DNA from: Rotaria macrura
Taxonomy: Eukaryota; Rotifera; Eurotatoria; Philodinida; Philodinidae
NCBI GenBank assembly: GCA_900239685.1
Contig: OENT01000004.1
Location: 310,001 to 374,000, forward strand
Reading direction: 5' to 3'
DNA length: 64,000 nucleotides
The number at the start of each line of letters is the position of its first letter. Within the stretch, counting starts at the first letter, position 1. Shown here in pieces: positions 1-13,605 of this stretch. The notes under the pieces were generated by a model. It ran no database searches and was not told where the DNA came from. It worked only from the letters and a program-made list of their open reading frames with translations. Both the position numbers and the translations under genes were made by a program.

Positions 1-3000
1 TGAAAAATTGATTCATTGTTTTACAATGAAGAACAAAACTCTCGTACAAGTATTTTTATCATTCATCATTCCTGCAGTATAAGATTTTTTCACTCATGTG
101 TTCGTTATTTTTCAAAAGAACAAAAAAGTACACAAAATACGAAACGAACATATTTGGAATAGTAAGACATTCAGATAGTCAACATTTCTCTTATCAAAAA
201 TAAACATCATGTTGTGGAATCCCATCATATTTATAAAATTCATAGAGTGCAGCTTCATAGTTACTTTGTTTATAACCTAGCGTTAGTTACATTATTTATT
301 CGATTATACGAACAAAGAATAGCGTGGAGGTATAACACGATGGAACGAGGAGGAGGTAGATTCAATGCGAGGTACCATCGAGGGAATAGTGTCAAAACTC
401 TTTTGTTAAACGATGAACATCTTATATATTAAAACAATTATCCAAGAAATTTTCAGCTCTATTAACTAAAGCATTTCTTTTTTTATAAATTGAAAGAGTG
501 ATGGTTACACCCCTGACACTCCTTCTCACGGTTATTATTGGTAATATGATAAGATATTTCATACAAAAATGAATGACTTCCCCTTTTTCTTTAGATCTCA
601 TTATTATTTATATTTTCTTCTATTGATAAACTCAAATTAATTAAATTATTTTTTCAGATTAGAGATGCAGATTCCCATGAGTATCGATTTTGCTGTTAAT
701 AAAAACTACTAATCGTGTGTTTTCCAAACGCTGAATCCTATCCATAGAAAGAACGACGAATGATGACATTGCAAATAGACTACTGCGTCCTTGTATCTCT
801 AGCACTTAGATGTTTCATTTTCTGTACGAGGATATAGGTTATGATGACACAATAATATAAACAGAAAAGAGTTGCGTTGCTCCACACACCACCCGTTGGC
901 TTTATACCATTCTTTTGCCTTCAGACAACTAGCGGAAATGATATTATACGACTATGATTATACTTAATGGGATTTACGAAAGGCCACAATGAAGATTTGA
1001 AATATTTCCCATACAGATTATTTGAATAGATGTGTATCATAGTCAGCAGTGGAACTTAGTTAAAAATGATTCCATCTTATAAATTAATGTCAATCAATAT
1101 GTTGAAGTGACATTTGATGTTTAGTATATAAAAACAAAGAATACATGTGAAATGTTCTCAGTTTACCGGGAGGCCTAAAATTCATAAGCCAACAGTACAG
1201 TTTATTATTTTAATTCTTTAGATATAGTTTTGTTCTTGTAAAAAACCAGTGTTCTATATTGAAGAGCTCTCTACTTTGTAAGTATTCTCGTTCTGTTCAC
1301 ATGACTTATTCTTGTCGATGACAAAGCATGATTCTCTATGAAAATATTCAAGCATGCTATCTTGTTTGATTTATGATGAAATTTTTGCGTGAAACAAAAG
1401 CTGACATTTCACGTAAGCATTCATGTACATTATCTTTATGGAAAAAAAAGCAAATTTTCAATTAAATTGTTTCCATTCACTTAAGAATTTCACTTATTCG
1501 AACGAATCGATGCGAAATCATTCACAGTTTTTATTTTTATTGCAGTGCTATTTATAAGCAACGCTGAAATAGATGACTTGTGCAGGCATGGTAATTTGAA
1601 AAAAACATCTCGTTGAATAGTTAAGTAAAAAACTTCTCATTGAATAAAAGAAAAATTGAATATTTTTCTTCGTTAAAACATGTGAAATCTACATCGAACT
1701 ATTTTATTACATTGCCACAATATAAAGTAACTGAAGAAACTTTCTTAAATCATGTATGTCCTTGATTATGTATTTTGAATATTTCTGTTTTAAAACATGT
1801 AATTTTTTTTCGTTGTTTACTCGAACGTAGTATTAAGGAAAATAACAAAGAAGTCAAATTTCGACATACATATATCCCTATGTTGAATCTTCGTTACTCA
1901 AATTTAACGTTGACAAACGACTATATACTATTTTCTCGCTTGGAATTATTGAATCAACTGTAATGAAACTATGATAATTAGAAGATTAAATTTTCATGGA
2001 TGATATGTATATAGAAATATTCTCACACATTCATAGATGAATACCTACTCACTAAACTTATATTCGTTTCGTTTGACTGACAAATTAATGAATACGATGG
2101 ACATGTATCTATATCAGATCATATCAAAATGTCTAAGTAATTTACTTATGACTAAAAACTAATGCTTTCATATAGATATGATGTAAAAATTGTATTAGCA
2201 TGTTTACATTTTTCATATCGTATTTTCGATTTTAACATGAATTGAAATATGTAAACAAGAAAAAATAAATATCTAAATAAGCATAATGTCTCTTACAGAA
2301 TTCTGTAAGATTCTTGGGATTATATATATAGGTTTATCTGCTGTTAAGAACTAAGTTCTTTTTTTTTCTCAAACATGACATCCTAAGATTAAAGTAGATG
2401 TGACAGAGAATACCCTGTAAAATATGATATAACTTAAGTTAAATTAGACAAAATTGAGTTATAGTTTTTGTAATTATTATGATTATTGTTTAGTGATGAC
2501 CTATTTTGTAAAATACTTTAAAGAAAGAATTAGTTTCGTTTGAATTCTTTCTTTGCTCTTGTCAATTACATAGAAAAAAGAACATCGTCAAGGTTAATAT
2601 TTGAAAATCTGTTATGAGTTTACTCAAGGAACGAATAAATATAAAAATAAATGAAGTTTATCAAGTTGATTTATATATTAAATTCTATACTTCATAGTTT
2701 ACATATGTTAATGCAATCAATGATCTTCGGTTGAGTTTTCTATACCTCTATAGTTCATTCAGTACCTTATTCAGTAGAACGATTTCGTTTACCTTTGCAA
2801 CCTACTTATTAACCGAACGAATAATCAAAAAATCTAGATGTATGTCATATTATTTCAATAGAAGCGTTTTGTTTTCGAGAACGTCGATTACTATGCAATA
2901 TGATGTAACCAAAAGCAGAAATATGATGAATTACGACTAACTTTTTTTTTTTTATAGTTGATGAAAGATTATCTTTCTAAAAAGAAAACATTCTATTCTT

Positions 3001-6000
3001 GTTATTTGAACGTTTCGATTCATATCGATAATATGATTCATATATAACCAACAAGTTCTTCAAGTTAAGAGATTGCTTATGTACTGAACAAAAAGAATTT
3101 CAATGTACAGATAGGCGAATACTTAATATATTTTTATCAATGTCTTATGGCGATATAAAATATGATTTCTATTAATTCATAACAAAGATTAGTTTGCAAG
3201 AGAAGAAAGAAAAACAAATCCACAACTTGAATATTCTAAACATGCTATCATTCCTATGAGATAGAAGAATAAAAGGTCGTACTAATACTGAATATGATTA
3301 GATTCTCTTCTTTATTCAGTGACACATGAATAATCATTTAGTAATGAAAACAGTGATGGGGTCGTATCATCATGAATATTGTGCTTCATATGCACCCATC
3401 AAGGTAGATGGTGAAGGCATAAAACAATATGATAGTGCAAGAAGACACCAACATAATTACAAAGACAAGATGATTATCTCTGCATTTTCGAATATTGTTT
3501 AATATTAGTATGAGCAAAATTTAAAAATAATAATAATTGTGTGTACATAAGTATTCTATTGTTTATTGTTTCATTCGTAATGAACGATTGAATAAACGAA
3601 AAAGAAGAAAATCATTGTTTCTCGTTATTATATTGTCCTATTTTGATATTTTATCTTTTAATATATTGAACTACTCATTTCAATGCGACTACGTAAAGAA
3701 TAATCTCATCAGCATACAAGGCACCACTAGGGTTTTTCTTTTGTTCTTATGAATTATTAATAATAAATTAACTTAAAAATAGAGTTTAATTTTGTCAAAG
3801 AAGCATTCTCCTATCTACAATAATCCATAATAGACAAAATTGAACTGTAACTAATGAAGTAGAATAACTATTTCTACTTGTTGTATGCGTTACAAAGTGT
3901 ACTTCAATGAAAAAATTTACCATAACAAGCTCGATGTATTATTTTTTTCTTTTATTTTTGATAAACGAATTCGTTTAACTTTGAAACAAGAAAAGACTTT
4001 GACATACGGCAGATATTCTTTTCGTTGTAACTACTAACTACTGATTCGAAAACAATAGATGACAAAGAAAATCATCGACTATCTTTGACATTTTTTTTTG
4101 GCAGAATGTGTCTTCATATCAACTTTCTACAAAAGACAAAGATAACAGTGTGCTAAAGTCTTGTTTCTCTACGGATCGCAGAAACTGTCAGAATCGAAGC
4201 AAAAGAATCATTCAAACAAGGACATCCCCTTTTGTAGTTTATCAGTAGGTTGTAATACATATATCTGTCAACATTTTCCATGATATTCTGATAATATGTT
4301 ACAAAAAATTCTCGAAAAATTCTAAATATTGTTGACGTTTGAAACGCATATCTTCCACACTTTCTACAATCTTTAAATTTCAAAGTAAAGAAAAAGTATC
4401 GAGTTTCGTATATTAAAAAGAGAAAGATTTTCAAAAAGTAAGTTTTTTTTGTTTGCCATGCACTAGAATGTTTCATCTGTATCAAGACGATGCAACAAAA
4501 TAAATTGAACTTCGTTCATAGATATTGGCAGAAAGAATGAATTTTGACCAAGAGCAAGCAACTTTCTGTTTTACTTTGTTGAAATATTTAAAAATATTTT
4601 TAGTATGCGCGCATTTCACAAAATGATGAAACACAACAATCGACACACGATTGAAAACATCAGTGAAAATGTACTTACTGTATTTGCTTACTAAATGTGT
4701 ACTTAGAAAAAAAACTAAACTTTTTCTTTATTTATTTTTTTTTCAAAACCAATATGTAATTTGAATTTAACTATTATTTGACAATTTGTGCATGCAAAGT
4801 TAAACACATTGTTACCAATAGGCAACTTTTTAAGATGTTCTTTTCTTCGTTTAAAAACAAGTTAAGCTAACTATTGTCTTCAAAATCTTATTCATGATAT
4901 CATCTAAACTCGAACAATGTTAGACAATTAATGTTTTACTTATATCCACAAAGATGTGCGTTGAAAATTTGTCAGCATGATTCGAGAAAACGTAAAAATT
5001 TTTAATATTGACAAATAAAGAGAAAGGTTGTTAGTTGTATGTTCTTGTCGATGAAATATTGTATTTGACATTTAACAAGAAAGAGTGTACGTGAATTGAA
5101 GTAGAAATTAGCATTACATTTTTAAAAAATAAAAGATTTTAGTGAACCTATAGAGGAAATTGCGTTGTTGAATTCATCAACCTCTTTATGTCAAATAAAG
5201 CCTTACAATGTAATGAATTGTTAAATAGAGGACTTTTTTTTGTTCTGAATAATCAAAGCATTGCTCTAGATATGCAAAAATAGATTCGATATATTTTTGA
5301 AAATACATTTCATTACACTCGATAATTAGAAAGTGGGATCTGTTGAAAGAAAGACAAGAGCTTAATTTTATTTCTTCTTTTTATATAGAGTATTATGTTT
5401 AGAATTCAAAAGTAACTACACAAATTTACGTAGTATTGAATCAAATACTTTTTACTGATATAGAAAAATAATAAATAATAAAAACAAAAATTATTTTTAA
5501 CAATTAAATGAGATAGAATAATCCATTTCTTTGTAATATTATTGTTGTAGTATAAAAAAGAAGAATTCCAATTTATCAGAATATAATATGATCACAATAT
5601 CCTTAAAAAAAGAAAGGAAAAAACCCTTTTTTGACTAGTATTATTTTTCTTTTTTCCCCCTTTCTTTCTTTCTTTGTCTATCGTCAATCAGAGCAAGAAG
5701 CGTCCACAAGTAATTTTTCGCATCTCTTTTTTTTCTTTCTATCAAGCAAAATTCCCTTTATTTTATCGCACTTAGCTATGTCACGTCGATCTTCATCCTT
5801 TCGCTATAATAGAGGACTAGTTTTTGGTATTTTTAGTACTATTCACTGAGCGATGAACTTGGACAATAGCCTGTACAATCATTTATCTTAAGATAAAAAC
5901 ATATTAGTTATAAAGTTATATTGCTAATCTCAGATGTACATATTTCAGACACGAAAATTTCTTCTATTTTTCTTGTGATTACTAGTTAGTTATGTTGAAT

Positions 6001-6095
6001 CAATGCATTTCGATCACATCACTAGCTATCAACTTTTTTTAAAAACTAAATAGTTCGGTATGTGATCGTACATCTACACACACACACATATACGC

Positions 6096-6132
<37 letters not shown>

Positions 6133-7670
6133 TTCGTTCTAGATTATTTTCATTTCAGTAGGAATCGGACTACTTTGTAAAAATTTGTATCCTTGAATGA
6201 ACTTAAACTTATTCTTTCCGAAAAGTACGTTTTATGTAAGATAAGAATAAATATAGAATCTACAAATTTTTCATTCTTTGTTAGTACATAAAGTGCGCTC
6301 GCACAAAAGTACTTGTGCCCTTTTCAGAGATTTTCTTTTTTTCTGTTAATCTAAATAATGAAGAACAGAAGAAAAAAACAAACATTACTATCTGAAATGT
6401 TAATTAAAGTTCTAGATTTTGTCTAATGAACAAAGAAATTCGAAAAACAGGAAAGTCAGAGATTACTATTTTTCTAGCACCTAGTGACCTTAAGGTTCTC
6501 AGCCAATGTTCCTTCGCTTGGCGTTTCTTTTTCTTAGCTGTTATTCTTCATGTCGTTCGGTAACCGGTTTGTTTTTTTCTTCCTTTCTTTTCTTTCTTCT
6601 TTTTCGTCGTCTCTGTTTGTGCTCCTTTCGTACATCATACTAACAGAGGAGGTATCCTTGTATGCGTGCGAATGCACACACACACATACACATAGAAACA
6701 ACATCAACCTTTCACGATGGCGAATAAAGAAGGGAACGTAAGTAAGAATAATTGAGAATAAGAAAAATCGGGACAAAAAAAAGGCAAACTTTTATGTGTT
6801 GATTTATCGCACTAGGTCTTTTTTATTAATGATTATTCATCGCAGAAAAATTTCTAAAGTTTCTTTTCGCCAAAATTATTATTTTTTACCTAAGAAGAAG
6901 CGATACGTACCAATACTCTTCAATTCTTTTTCTTTTTTTTCTTCATCCGAATGACTAAATTTTTACAAGTCATTTCAAACGCACTCACGATAATTCACTT
7001 GCTAGCTTATATCGTTGTATGTAGGCATGGATTTTAGTTTGAAAATAAAATCACTCGTCGATTTATTCAACAGTATCCCTTCATGTTCTTTAACACACCT
7101 TTTTATAAACAATAAATCGTAAACGAGTACATTTAGAATGAAATCACCGTACAGAGAATACCTACGGCCTATGAAGAAAAAGAACTGTACTCTACTAACA
7201 GCTGTCGATCAATCGAATTTGAACAATAAATATAATGAAAGAATGTTATTGAATATTAGACAATAGACACATGTAATGGATGCTGACACAGATGTACAAA
7301 ATAGTCTGCTTTCCTCCACTATTATTTCCAAAATTCTACGATAAATATTACAGTTAACCTTGAAAAAAAATCGATCTTCTTGTGTATGTTTTGTATGTGT
7401 GCTAGGAAAATTTTCTTTCACGATTTCAAATCATATTCATTTTTATGCACGGTTTTTGTTTTGTTTTGGGTCAACAGTATCGTGTCGCATCTGATGGATA
7501 CTTTGGATTTTGACCAGAATAGTTTGATAAGAAAGACTAGCAATTTTTCAAAAAAAAAAAAGAAAAGAAATTCATGTGAAATATAATCGTCTTTTTCTTT
7601 GTTTATACGAGTATAGTCGTCATCAGCGGTGTGTCATAATCGAAAACGACGGCTTCGTGCTTCACAAAAT
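1..7670. other. Gene-free AT-rich stretch
   Basis: No coding exon with a recognisable domain or with phase-compatible splice sites was found on either strand. The open frames here are short, low-complexity and mostly begin at non-ATG codons. A CA run followed by a TA run lies at about 6075-6129. The stretch ends in the first exon of the nuclear receptor, so its right part probably holds that gene's promoter, but no clear core promoter element stands out. Confidence 0.6.
6075..6129. repeat. CA then TA dinucleotide microsatellite
   Basis: A short CA run (about 6075-6088) is followed after about ten bases by a pure TA run of about 30 bases (6099-6129). It is a plain microsatellite; shorter TA runs occur at 9651-9669, 14441-14456, 17609-17625 and 19007-19023, several of them inside introns. 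Confidence 0.9.
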
Positions 7671-9625
7671 ATGTTCGCATCCAATACTTCGACAGATTCT
7701 TCAACATCTTTTTCATCAAAAAGTGCAAACAGTCAACTACGAAAAAAATCTGATCTTTCGTGCGTCGGTAAATGATTTTAAAATATTATTCAATAACTTC
7801 AGTTTTTGAAATCTAACTAGAAAAAGAAAAGAAAAACGCAATAAAGTCTTATCTTTTGTTATTCAAACAGACGATATTGTCTTTGAAGCTATCTGTATTC
7901 ATAATCTTATGTTATTTTCTAAAAAAAAGTCATGAATTTAATGTTTAATCAAATTATTTTCTCTTTTCAAATACCTATATATGTGTTGCAGCAAGGAGAA
8001 GGAAAATAAATGCCATCTTTCACTATTCTACACAGTGCAGATAGTTATTGAAATACTTGGAATAACTGTACTGGTAGCATACGTAATGGGCAATGCCATC
8101 AAAGAGAAAAAAAACATAAATTTCTCGTTCACTATTGTTGCATGTCAATTAATATGTGTTGTTAAAATAAGATAAAATTAATATAAACCTTTGTAAAAAA
8201 AAATAAAAGAATCATCTTTCTGGTGAATAATAAATTTATGTCATCCGAATTCTCTTTTTATATTCAAATATAGTTTGCTGTGGTTCAGCCCATGGATATA
8301 ATTTTGATGCCATTTCATGCGAATCTTGTAAAGCATTTTTTCGACGAAACGCACTTCTTAATACGGTAAATAGACTGAATCGAAAATGAACTTGCGAAAC
8401 TGTATATTAAATATTTTTAAATATTTATATAATTAAGGATCGATTAAAATGTCGTCGTGATGGTTCTTGTGAAATAACATTAGAAACGCGACGTCGTTGC
8501 AAATCATGTCGATTGAAAAAATGCTTTTCCGTTGGTATGATGCTACTTGTTGTGTTCTGTTTATCATTTTCAAATTGTTGCTCATTCCTTTTTGCCAATA
8601 GGTATGCGTAAAGAATGGATATTAACAGAAGAAGAAAAGCTGAATAAAAAACGTCGTATTGAAGAAAATAGACGTCTTCGGTTATCTAATACCAATGAAG
8701 TATCGTCATATAAAGATACTCAACAAGAAATGATAATTTCAAATGAAAAGCATGATTTAGATTTTCAAAATGCGGTTCTTGATAAAAGTAGAATGTCCTC
8801 ATTGAGACCATCTCCGTTTATACGAAATTGTGAATTTATTGATAATACCGTGGCAGCTTTTAATGATGGCTTTAAATTAGCTACAGCAAGTTACGGTTGG
8901 TCATATCCATTGGCAAAAAAAATTACTGCTCTATATCAGATACTGAATACCAAAAATACTACAGCACTTCGACTTATCAGTTTTTATAAGCGATTATCCG
9001 AATTCGACGCATTAAATGAAATTGACAAAGTGAATCTTGTAAAAAATAACTTACCTTATATATTTTTTTTTCATGCCTCTCTTGGGTAAGACACATGGAA
9101 AAAATAGAACAAAAAATTGACTTTCAGTAATTTCTTCATCTTTTTTCTTATTTTATTCGTAGATATGATCCAATCCATGATATTTATCAAGAAGGTATCT
9201 TTAAAAATGACACCGTTCTATACGGTTCTGATATTCGTGAGGTACATGGACATGATATTCATTTGCGTTGTACTTTGATAATGCGCTCATTACGTTCAAT
9301 AGTTGAAATCGATCAACGCATAATGCAATTAACACTAGTTATGCTGCTTTTTTCCAAAGGTCTGTCTAGTTTGATAAATAACCGAGAGCCAACATTACAT
9401 AATTATCAACAAGTATTTCAAGCACAAAATATTTATGCTGAACAATTATGGCTATTTATGGAACAATATTATGGATCAACTCAAACCGTTCAAACGTTCA
9501 CAACATTAATCAGTAAATGTTTATTAATTCAAGGACTTTTTCATGATATTCACCAAGATATTAATGAAAAAGTAGATCCATACCAAGTACCATCTATTAT
9601 ACGGACTATTATGCATCTCTCATAA
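7671..9625 (+). CDS. Nuclear hormone receptor, HR96/DAF-12 (NR1J)-like, 5 exons, 410 aa
   Basis: Ligand-regulated transcription factor acting in the nucleus. Exons: 7671-7767, 8274-8365, 8438-8534, 8602-9085 and 9163-9625; phases join and the total is 1233 nt. The DNA-binding domain (about residues 31-98) is split over exons 1-4. Finger 1 has Cys31 in exon 1 and the P-box CESCKAFFRR in exon 2; finger 2 has Cys-x5-Cys-x9-Cys-x2-Cys. The ESCKA P-box and the extension starting GMRKEWILTEEEK are typical of HR96/DAF-12/VDR-like receptors (family knowledge). The rest is a divergent, helical ligand-binding domain. The ATG at 7671 is the first in frame after an upstream TAG. Intron 1 is 506 bp, the others 67-77 bp. 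AATAAA-type signals lie about 180 bp past the stop. The subfamily is inferred from motifs; the ligand is unknown. Confidence 0.92.
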
Positions 9626-10605
9626 AAGATTTATATTTATATTAATATACATATATATATATATATATACAAAGACAACATTTTGAACATATAGCTAGTT
9701 AGCTATTAAGATGACTGTCGATTTTTCTTCTTCTTTGTTTCTACTACTATGATTATTATTATCATTTTTTCCTTTTGCTTTTTATTGTTTTTGTTGCAAA
9801 AATAAAATAAAAACATTTACAAACGATAGTTCCTCTACTTTTCAATGCAAAAATAATAAATATAAATAAATTATATGATATGATTCTCATAAGACTTGTT
9901 ATACATATTTATTATGGTCAAATAGTTCTTGAAATAGCAAGAAAAATCGTAATCGAATGTTCTCGTTTTTATTAAAAGGAATGAAAAAGTAGTGCAAACT
10001 TAAGCAACAATATTGGTGCTTTTCAGCATGACATGAAAGAAAAAAAAGAACTCTCTATATTGTTTGTTTGTATGCTGAAAACAATAAAGAACAATAAAAT
10101 TTTTCAAGGATTTAAATCAAACTGCGTAGTAGGTTTTTTTTGCACAATAGCATAGGTGTATCGAATTATTGATGAAAAGCAAACATTCTATGACAATTAA
10201 AATTTATTTTGAATCTATCTCTGCCTCCCGAAATTCTTATTCTCCAAGGAAATAAACATAATTTTACTGTTCTTAAAGTTGCTGTCAAAGTTCATCCGTT
10301 CTTATCACTCTGTTTCATAAGTGCAACGAAAAGCAAATATACATATTTATATATATATATAATATATATTTACACCTTTACTGAAATAAAAGGACTATAA
10401 AGAATATATCAAGCGCTAACCTTGGTTGTTTACAAATTAGAATCTTGAATTTTTTTGTCTTTCGTGAAGAATATTCTAATCTTAGATGATGTAATAATTA
10501 GTAAGGTCTTTTTTGTCTCAGAGCAAATAATGTTATAAAAATTATTTTTTTATTACGGCCTACATTTATTGTTTCTTTTTATGGAAAGAGAACTTTCTAT
10601 CTTAT
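9626..10605. other. Intergenic, 3' flank of the nuclear receptor
   Basis: AT-rich sequence with a TA microsatellite at 9651-9669 and overlapping AATAAA signals near 9800 that probably serve the nuclear receptor transcript. No gene is seen. Confidence 0.6.
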
Positions 10606-11612
10606 CTATAAATGTCTGTTAACATGAAGGATCTTTGAAACGCAAGTAGAACTCACAACTCTTTCGACTTGTAAATAAGAACGAAAATTTTTTGGTAGCA
10701 AATCTAAATCTGTGCTTTCAAAAAAAATTGCATTCATTCGAAAACGTTCTGGCAAATACACAACAAAATGCGATAAAATTTTATAATTAGATTGTGGGTG
10801 TAAGCTCTTTTTTGTCTGGTAGAAAATGCCTTCATATCGTTTTGCTTCAGAAACAAAGATAAGACTCCGAGAATCTTTTTTCTTCAAACATATTCTTTGA
10901 TATTGTTAAACTGTTTCTTTCAAAAAAAATCCGTTAAATATACTCGTAGAAGGTGTGACAGTTTCAAAATGTTAAACATCAAACTCTTTTCGTGCTGAAA
11001 ATTTTGAAGACAATTGATTAAGTTCTCGATGATTAATACTGTACTGTTGAGAATTGAATGAATAAAATGAAGAATTCGTCTCAAACATTCGTTCAAGTTA
11101 AAAACGAACTTTCCAAAAATAACAAAAATATTTGTCATTCAGATATTTTTTAATTCGTCGAAAACTTCCATACGTAGGACTACTAGAACAACAAATGCGT
11201 GTCACAATGAATATTCAGTATGTTCAGCATCAAACTTAATCATATAAATTTCAAAATTTATATGATTAAGACCAATGATTAATGGTTGTGATATTTTTAT
11301 ATTCTTACGACTAGCAGCGTTGCTCCAAATTTTTCGTTAGCAAGAACTCAATCTCTCTGCCATCAGACAGAACTTTTCTGAATTCGGTTCACGAGAATTA
11401 TCCGAAGTAAAAAAAACGGTTTCAAATACGATCAAAATTAGATGTATACTTTTCATTTCATCGCATACAAAATAACAGAAACCCGGAAGAAGTAATTCAT
11501 TACTTCGACTAGAAATCGATTGTAATGAATTATTTCTGATGATTATTGAAAGATCCTTCAACTGATTGTGATCAATTCGCACGACTTCCGCCAACTGGGA
11601 GATGATCCGCAT
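10606..11612 (-). pseudogene. Decayed coding relic, unrecognised (possibly F-box/leucine-rich type)
   Basis: Three open frames follow one another on the minus strand (11612-11337, 11138-10920 and 10887-10606). Between the first two the reading continues as open sequence (about 11325-11205, then from about 11200 into the second frame) after single-base frame changes. The translation is rich in Leu, Ile, Asn and Phe with LS-I-I and L-H-F-I-H type patterns. This resembles the diverged F-box/leucine-rich-repeat proteins that are abundant in bdelloids, but no diagnostic motif is present. The stops and frame changes, with no splice sites that repair them, point to a pseudogene. Function is not assigned. 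Confidence 0.3.
11235..11270. repeat. Perfect 36-bp palindrome (17-bp arms, 2-base loop)
   Basis: CTTAATCATATAAATTT is followed by CA and then by its exact reverse complement. It lies inside the decayed coding relic. It could be a short cruciform-forming site or a tiny insertion; nothing assigns it a role. Confidence 0.9.
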
Positions 11613-12540
11613 GCTTTTTTAAAAATTTCAAAAAAAATCGTCGACTCTATTCGTGATTTTACTTTTTGAGGTACCAGTGTCGATTAGTGACAATTACAGT
11701 CACTTTTGTTTTCATCCATTATAGTCGAAGTGTATGTAAATTTTCAAGTAAATCTGGCGTTTTTTCGATTAGTTTTCATCGATACCTATTCATGGTTGTT
11801 TAAAACGTTTTTCGAATGAGCCAAACACGTCCAGCTTACTCTGGTCACCGTCACAATTAGCGATTTTCTAATGAAAAGAGAAGCATTTTAGACTGCTACG
11901 AAAAATTAAAAGGTTCTTGGAGCCTTAAAGAGACTTTATGTTTGGGGAGGTGTTCAATTCGCCTTTAGCTCCTTCTTAGCACTGTCCTTATCTGTGACTA
12001 ACATCTAACTGATTGTGCGATGCAATTGTTTAAACCTTTAGAATGTTGCTTGCAAGCGGTATGCATGAATCCGTGAGACAATCCCTCGCGAATGATTTAT
12101 TCAAAACGAAAATCTCGAACAGAATTCAATTCGTGTATCAGACACGATGATTTTGATTTCAAATATTCAATATTACACTCCAAAGTTCAAATAAGTTTGT
12201 TAAAATAACCGAATATAGCATAAAAGCTGTTAGCGCAATCCCTTACGGGATTGAAAATGTGAAAAACGCTGTAACTGCCTTCAACAGTCATGGAAATCTT
12301 GCTTTTTTTCATGAACCCTGCTACCTGTTTACTCATCATTTCTCACTGAGCGACTAGACCTGCAATAAAGAAGCAACGAATATATTCTCATCAGAAATTA
12401 GTGACATATATTCACTAAACGTGTACCAGAGATCTGTGACGTTCAGTGGCATCGTTGCGGGCCATCTATCACTTCTGTGACTGCCTTGAACCGTGTCTGT
12501 AATGGCTTCTGACGAGGAAATCACTTGTCTAGAACGGTCT

Positions 12541-12592
12541 GCGATGGGGGAGAGGGGGGCACCTGTTAGTAACGGTCTGTGATGGGGGGGGA
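12541..12592 (+). repeat. G-run cluster with repeated ACGGTCTG word
   Basis: The words AACGGTCTGCGATGGGGG and AACGGTCTGTGATGGGGG occur about 45 bp apart (the first starts at about 12533), giving G runs of 5, 6 and 8 within about 50 bases on the plus strand. This is a possible G-quadruplex former in otherwise AT-rich DNA. Confidence 0.6.
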
Positions 12593-13398
12593 TGCGAAGT
12601 TTCTACCCTAAACACTTCAACACTCCTTTCAGTTCGGGTTTCACAAAATCATCGAAATGAAGTTAATCAAAGTAAAGTGATGAGAAATATGAAAACGGTA
12701 GAACCTCAATTTGTTAAATATTTTATTTACGCAGAAGATTCTTGTGAGTTACTTGTTGTGAATGTTTCTTTTTTTGAAAAATCGACCATTTAGCAAGACA
12801 AGTTGAATAAAAATCGATTTCAAACATACTGTCTTGAAAGGAAAACACCAATTATAAATTGTGGAATTCAATGAGATGACGACGATTGTTAAAAGTATTG
12901 TAGAAACTATACGAATTGCCGGATGATAGACGTTCAGTACCAAATCAACCTGTTACGATGACGAAAAATTACAGTGATAAACTGAAAACGAATGTTTTAT
13001 ATGTGTGCATGTTGTGGTGCTCATCAATTCTACCATTATAGTTTGCTAAGAATTGTTGTTTATGCTGATATCTTGTGATCATTGTTCTTGAATATAACAG
13101 TTTAAAATATTTCATGTCGATTATATTTTTTGGTCTAAAAGCTTATTTTAAAGACGTTTTACTAAGAATAAGATAGTGTGATACCAAGATTTCCAAATGT
13201 ACCCAGCTCTAATATAATCTTAAATTACCCTAAGCATCTTGTAAAATAATATCGAACGACATATGAGCGAGTCAAGCATTATTCAGTCAATCATAAATTT
13301 TCACCTCTTGTGAAAGGAGGGTATTGGGCCGAAATGAGCTGGTACGTTCGTTCGCAAAGAACAGAAAAATGTTTTTATGACCTATTTCAAGTAACCTC

Positions 13399-13605
13399 CC
13401 AATAAGGGTTCACCGAAAGGAATCCGGGTCGGGGAACTCGAATCTGTTGTTAGTTTTTTGAAATATTGCTCTTAACGTTTTTTTGAGGAGAGAGAAAGAC
13501 ATTTTACAAAATAACTGTTCTTTATAAGGGTTGAATAAAGGTAATCGGGGCTGGGGAATCCGTGCTTAGTTTTTCGAAGTTTTGATTGCTGCTATTTTTC
13601 ATACA
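13399..13605. repeat. Diverged tandem duplication of about 80 bp
   Basis: The block starting TAAGGGTTCACCGAAAGG near 13402 is repeated in diverged form starting TAAGGGTTGAATAAAGG near 13526. Both continue with a G-rich GGGG-A word, then TTAGTTTTT and a Ttt-GAA stretch. The spacing is about 125 bp. Function is unknown. Confidence 0.45.

Noticed and set aside
6534-6776. Frames on both strands across a CA-rich and pyrimidine-rich patch
   Set aside because: Translation is low-complexity and derived from simple repeats.
7981-8175. 64-codon frame starting ATG, directly before the zinc-finger exon
   Set aside because: It lies inside intron 1 of the nuclear receptor; the correct first exon is 7671-7767, which supplies the missing zinc ligand in phase.
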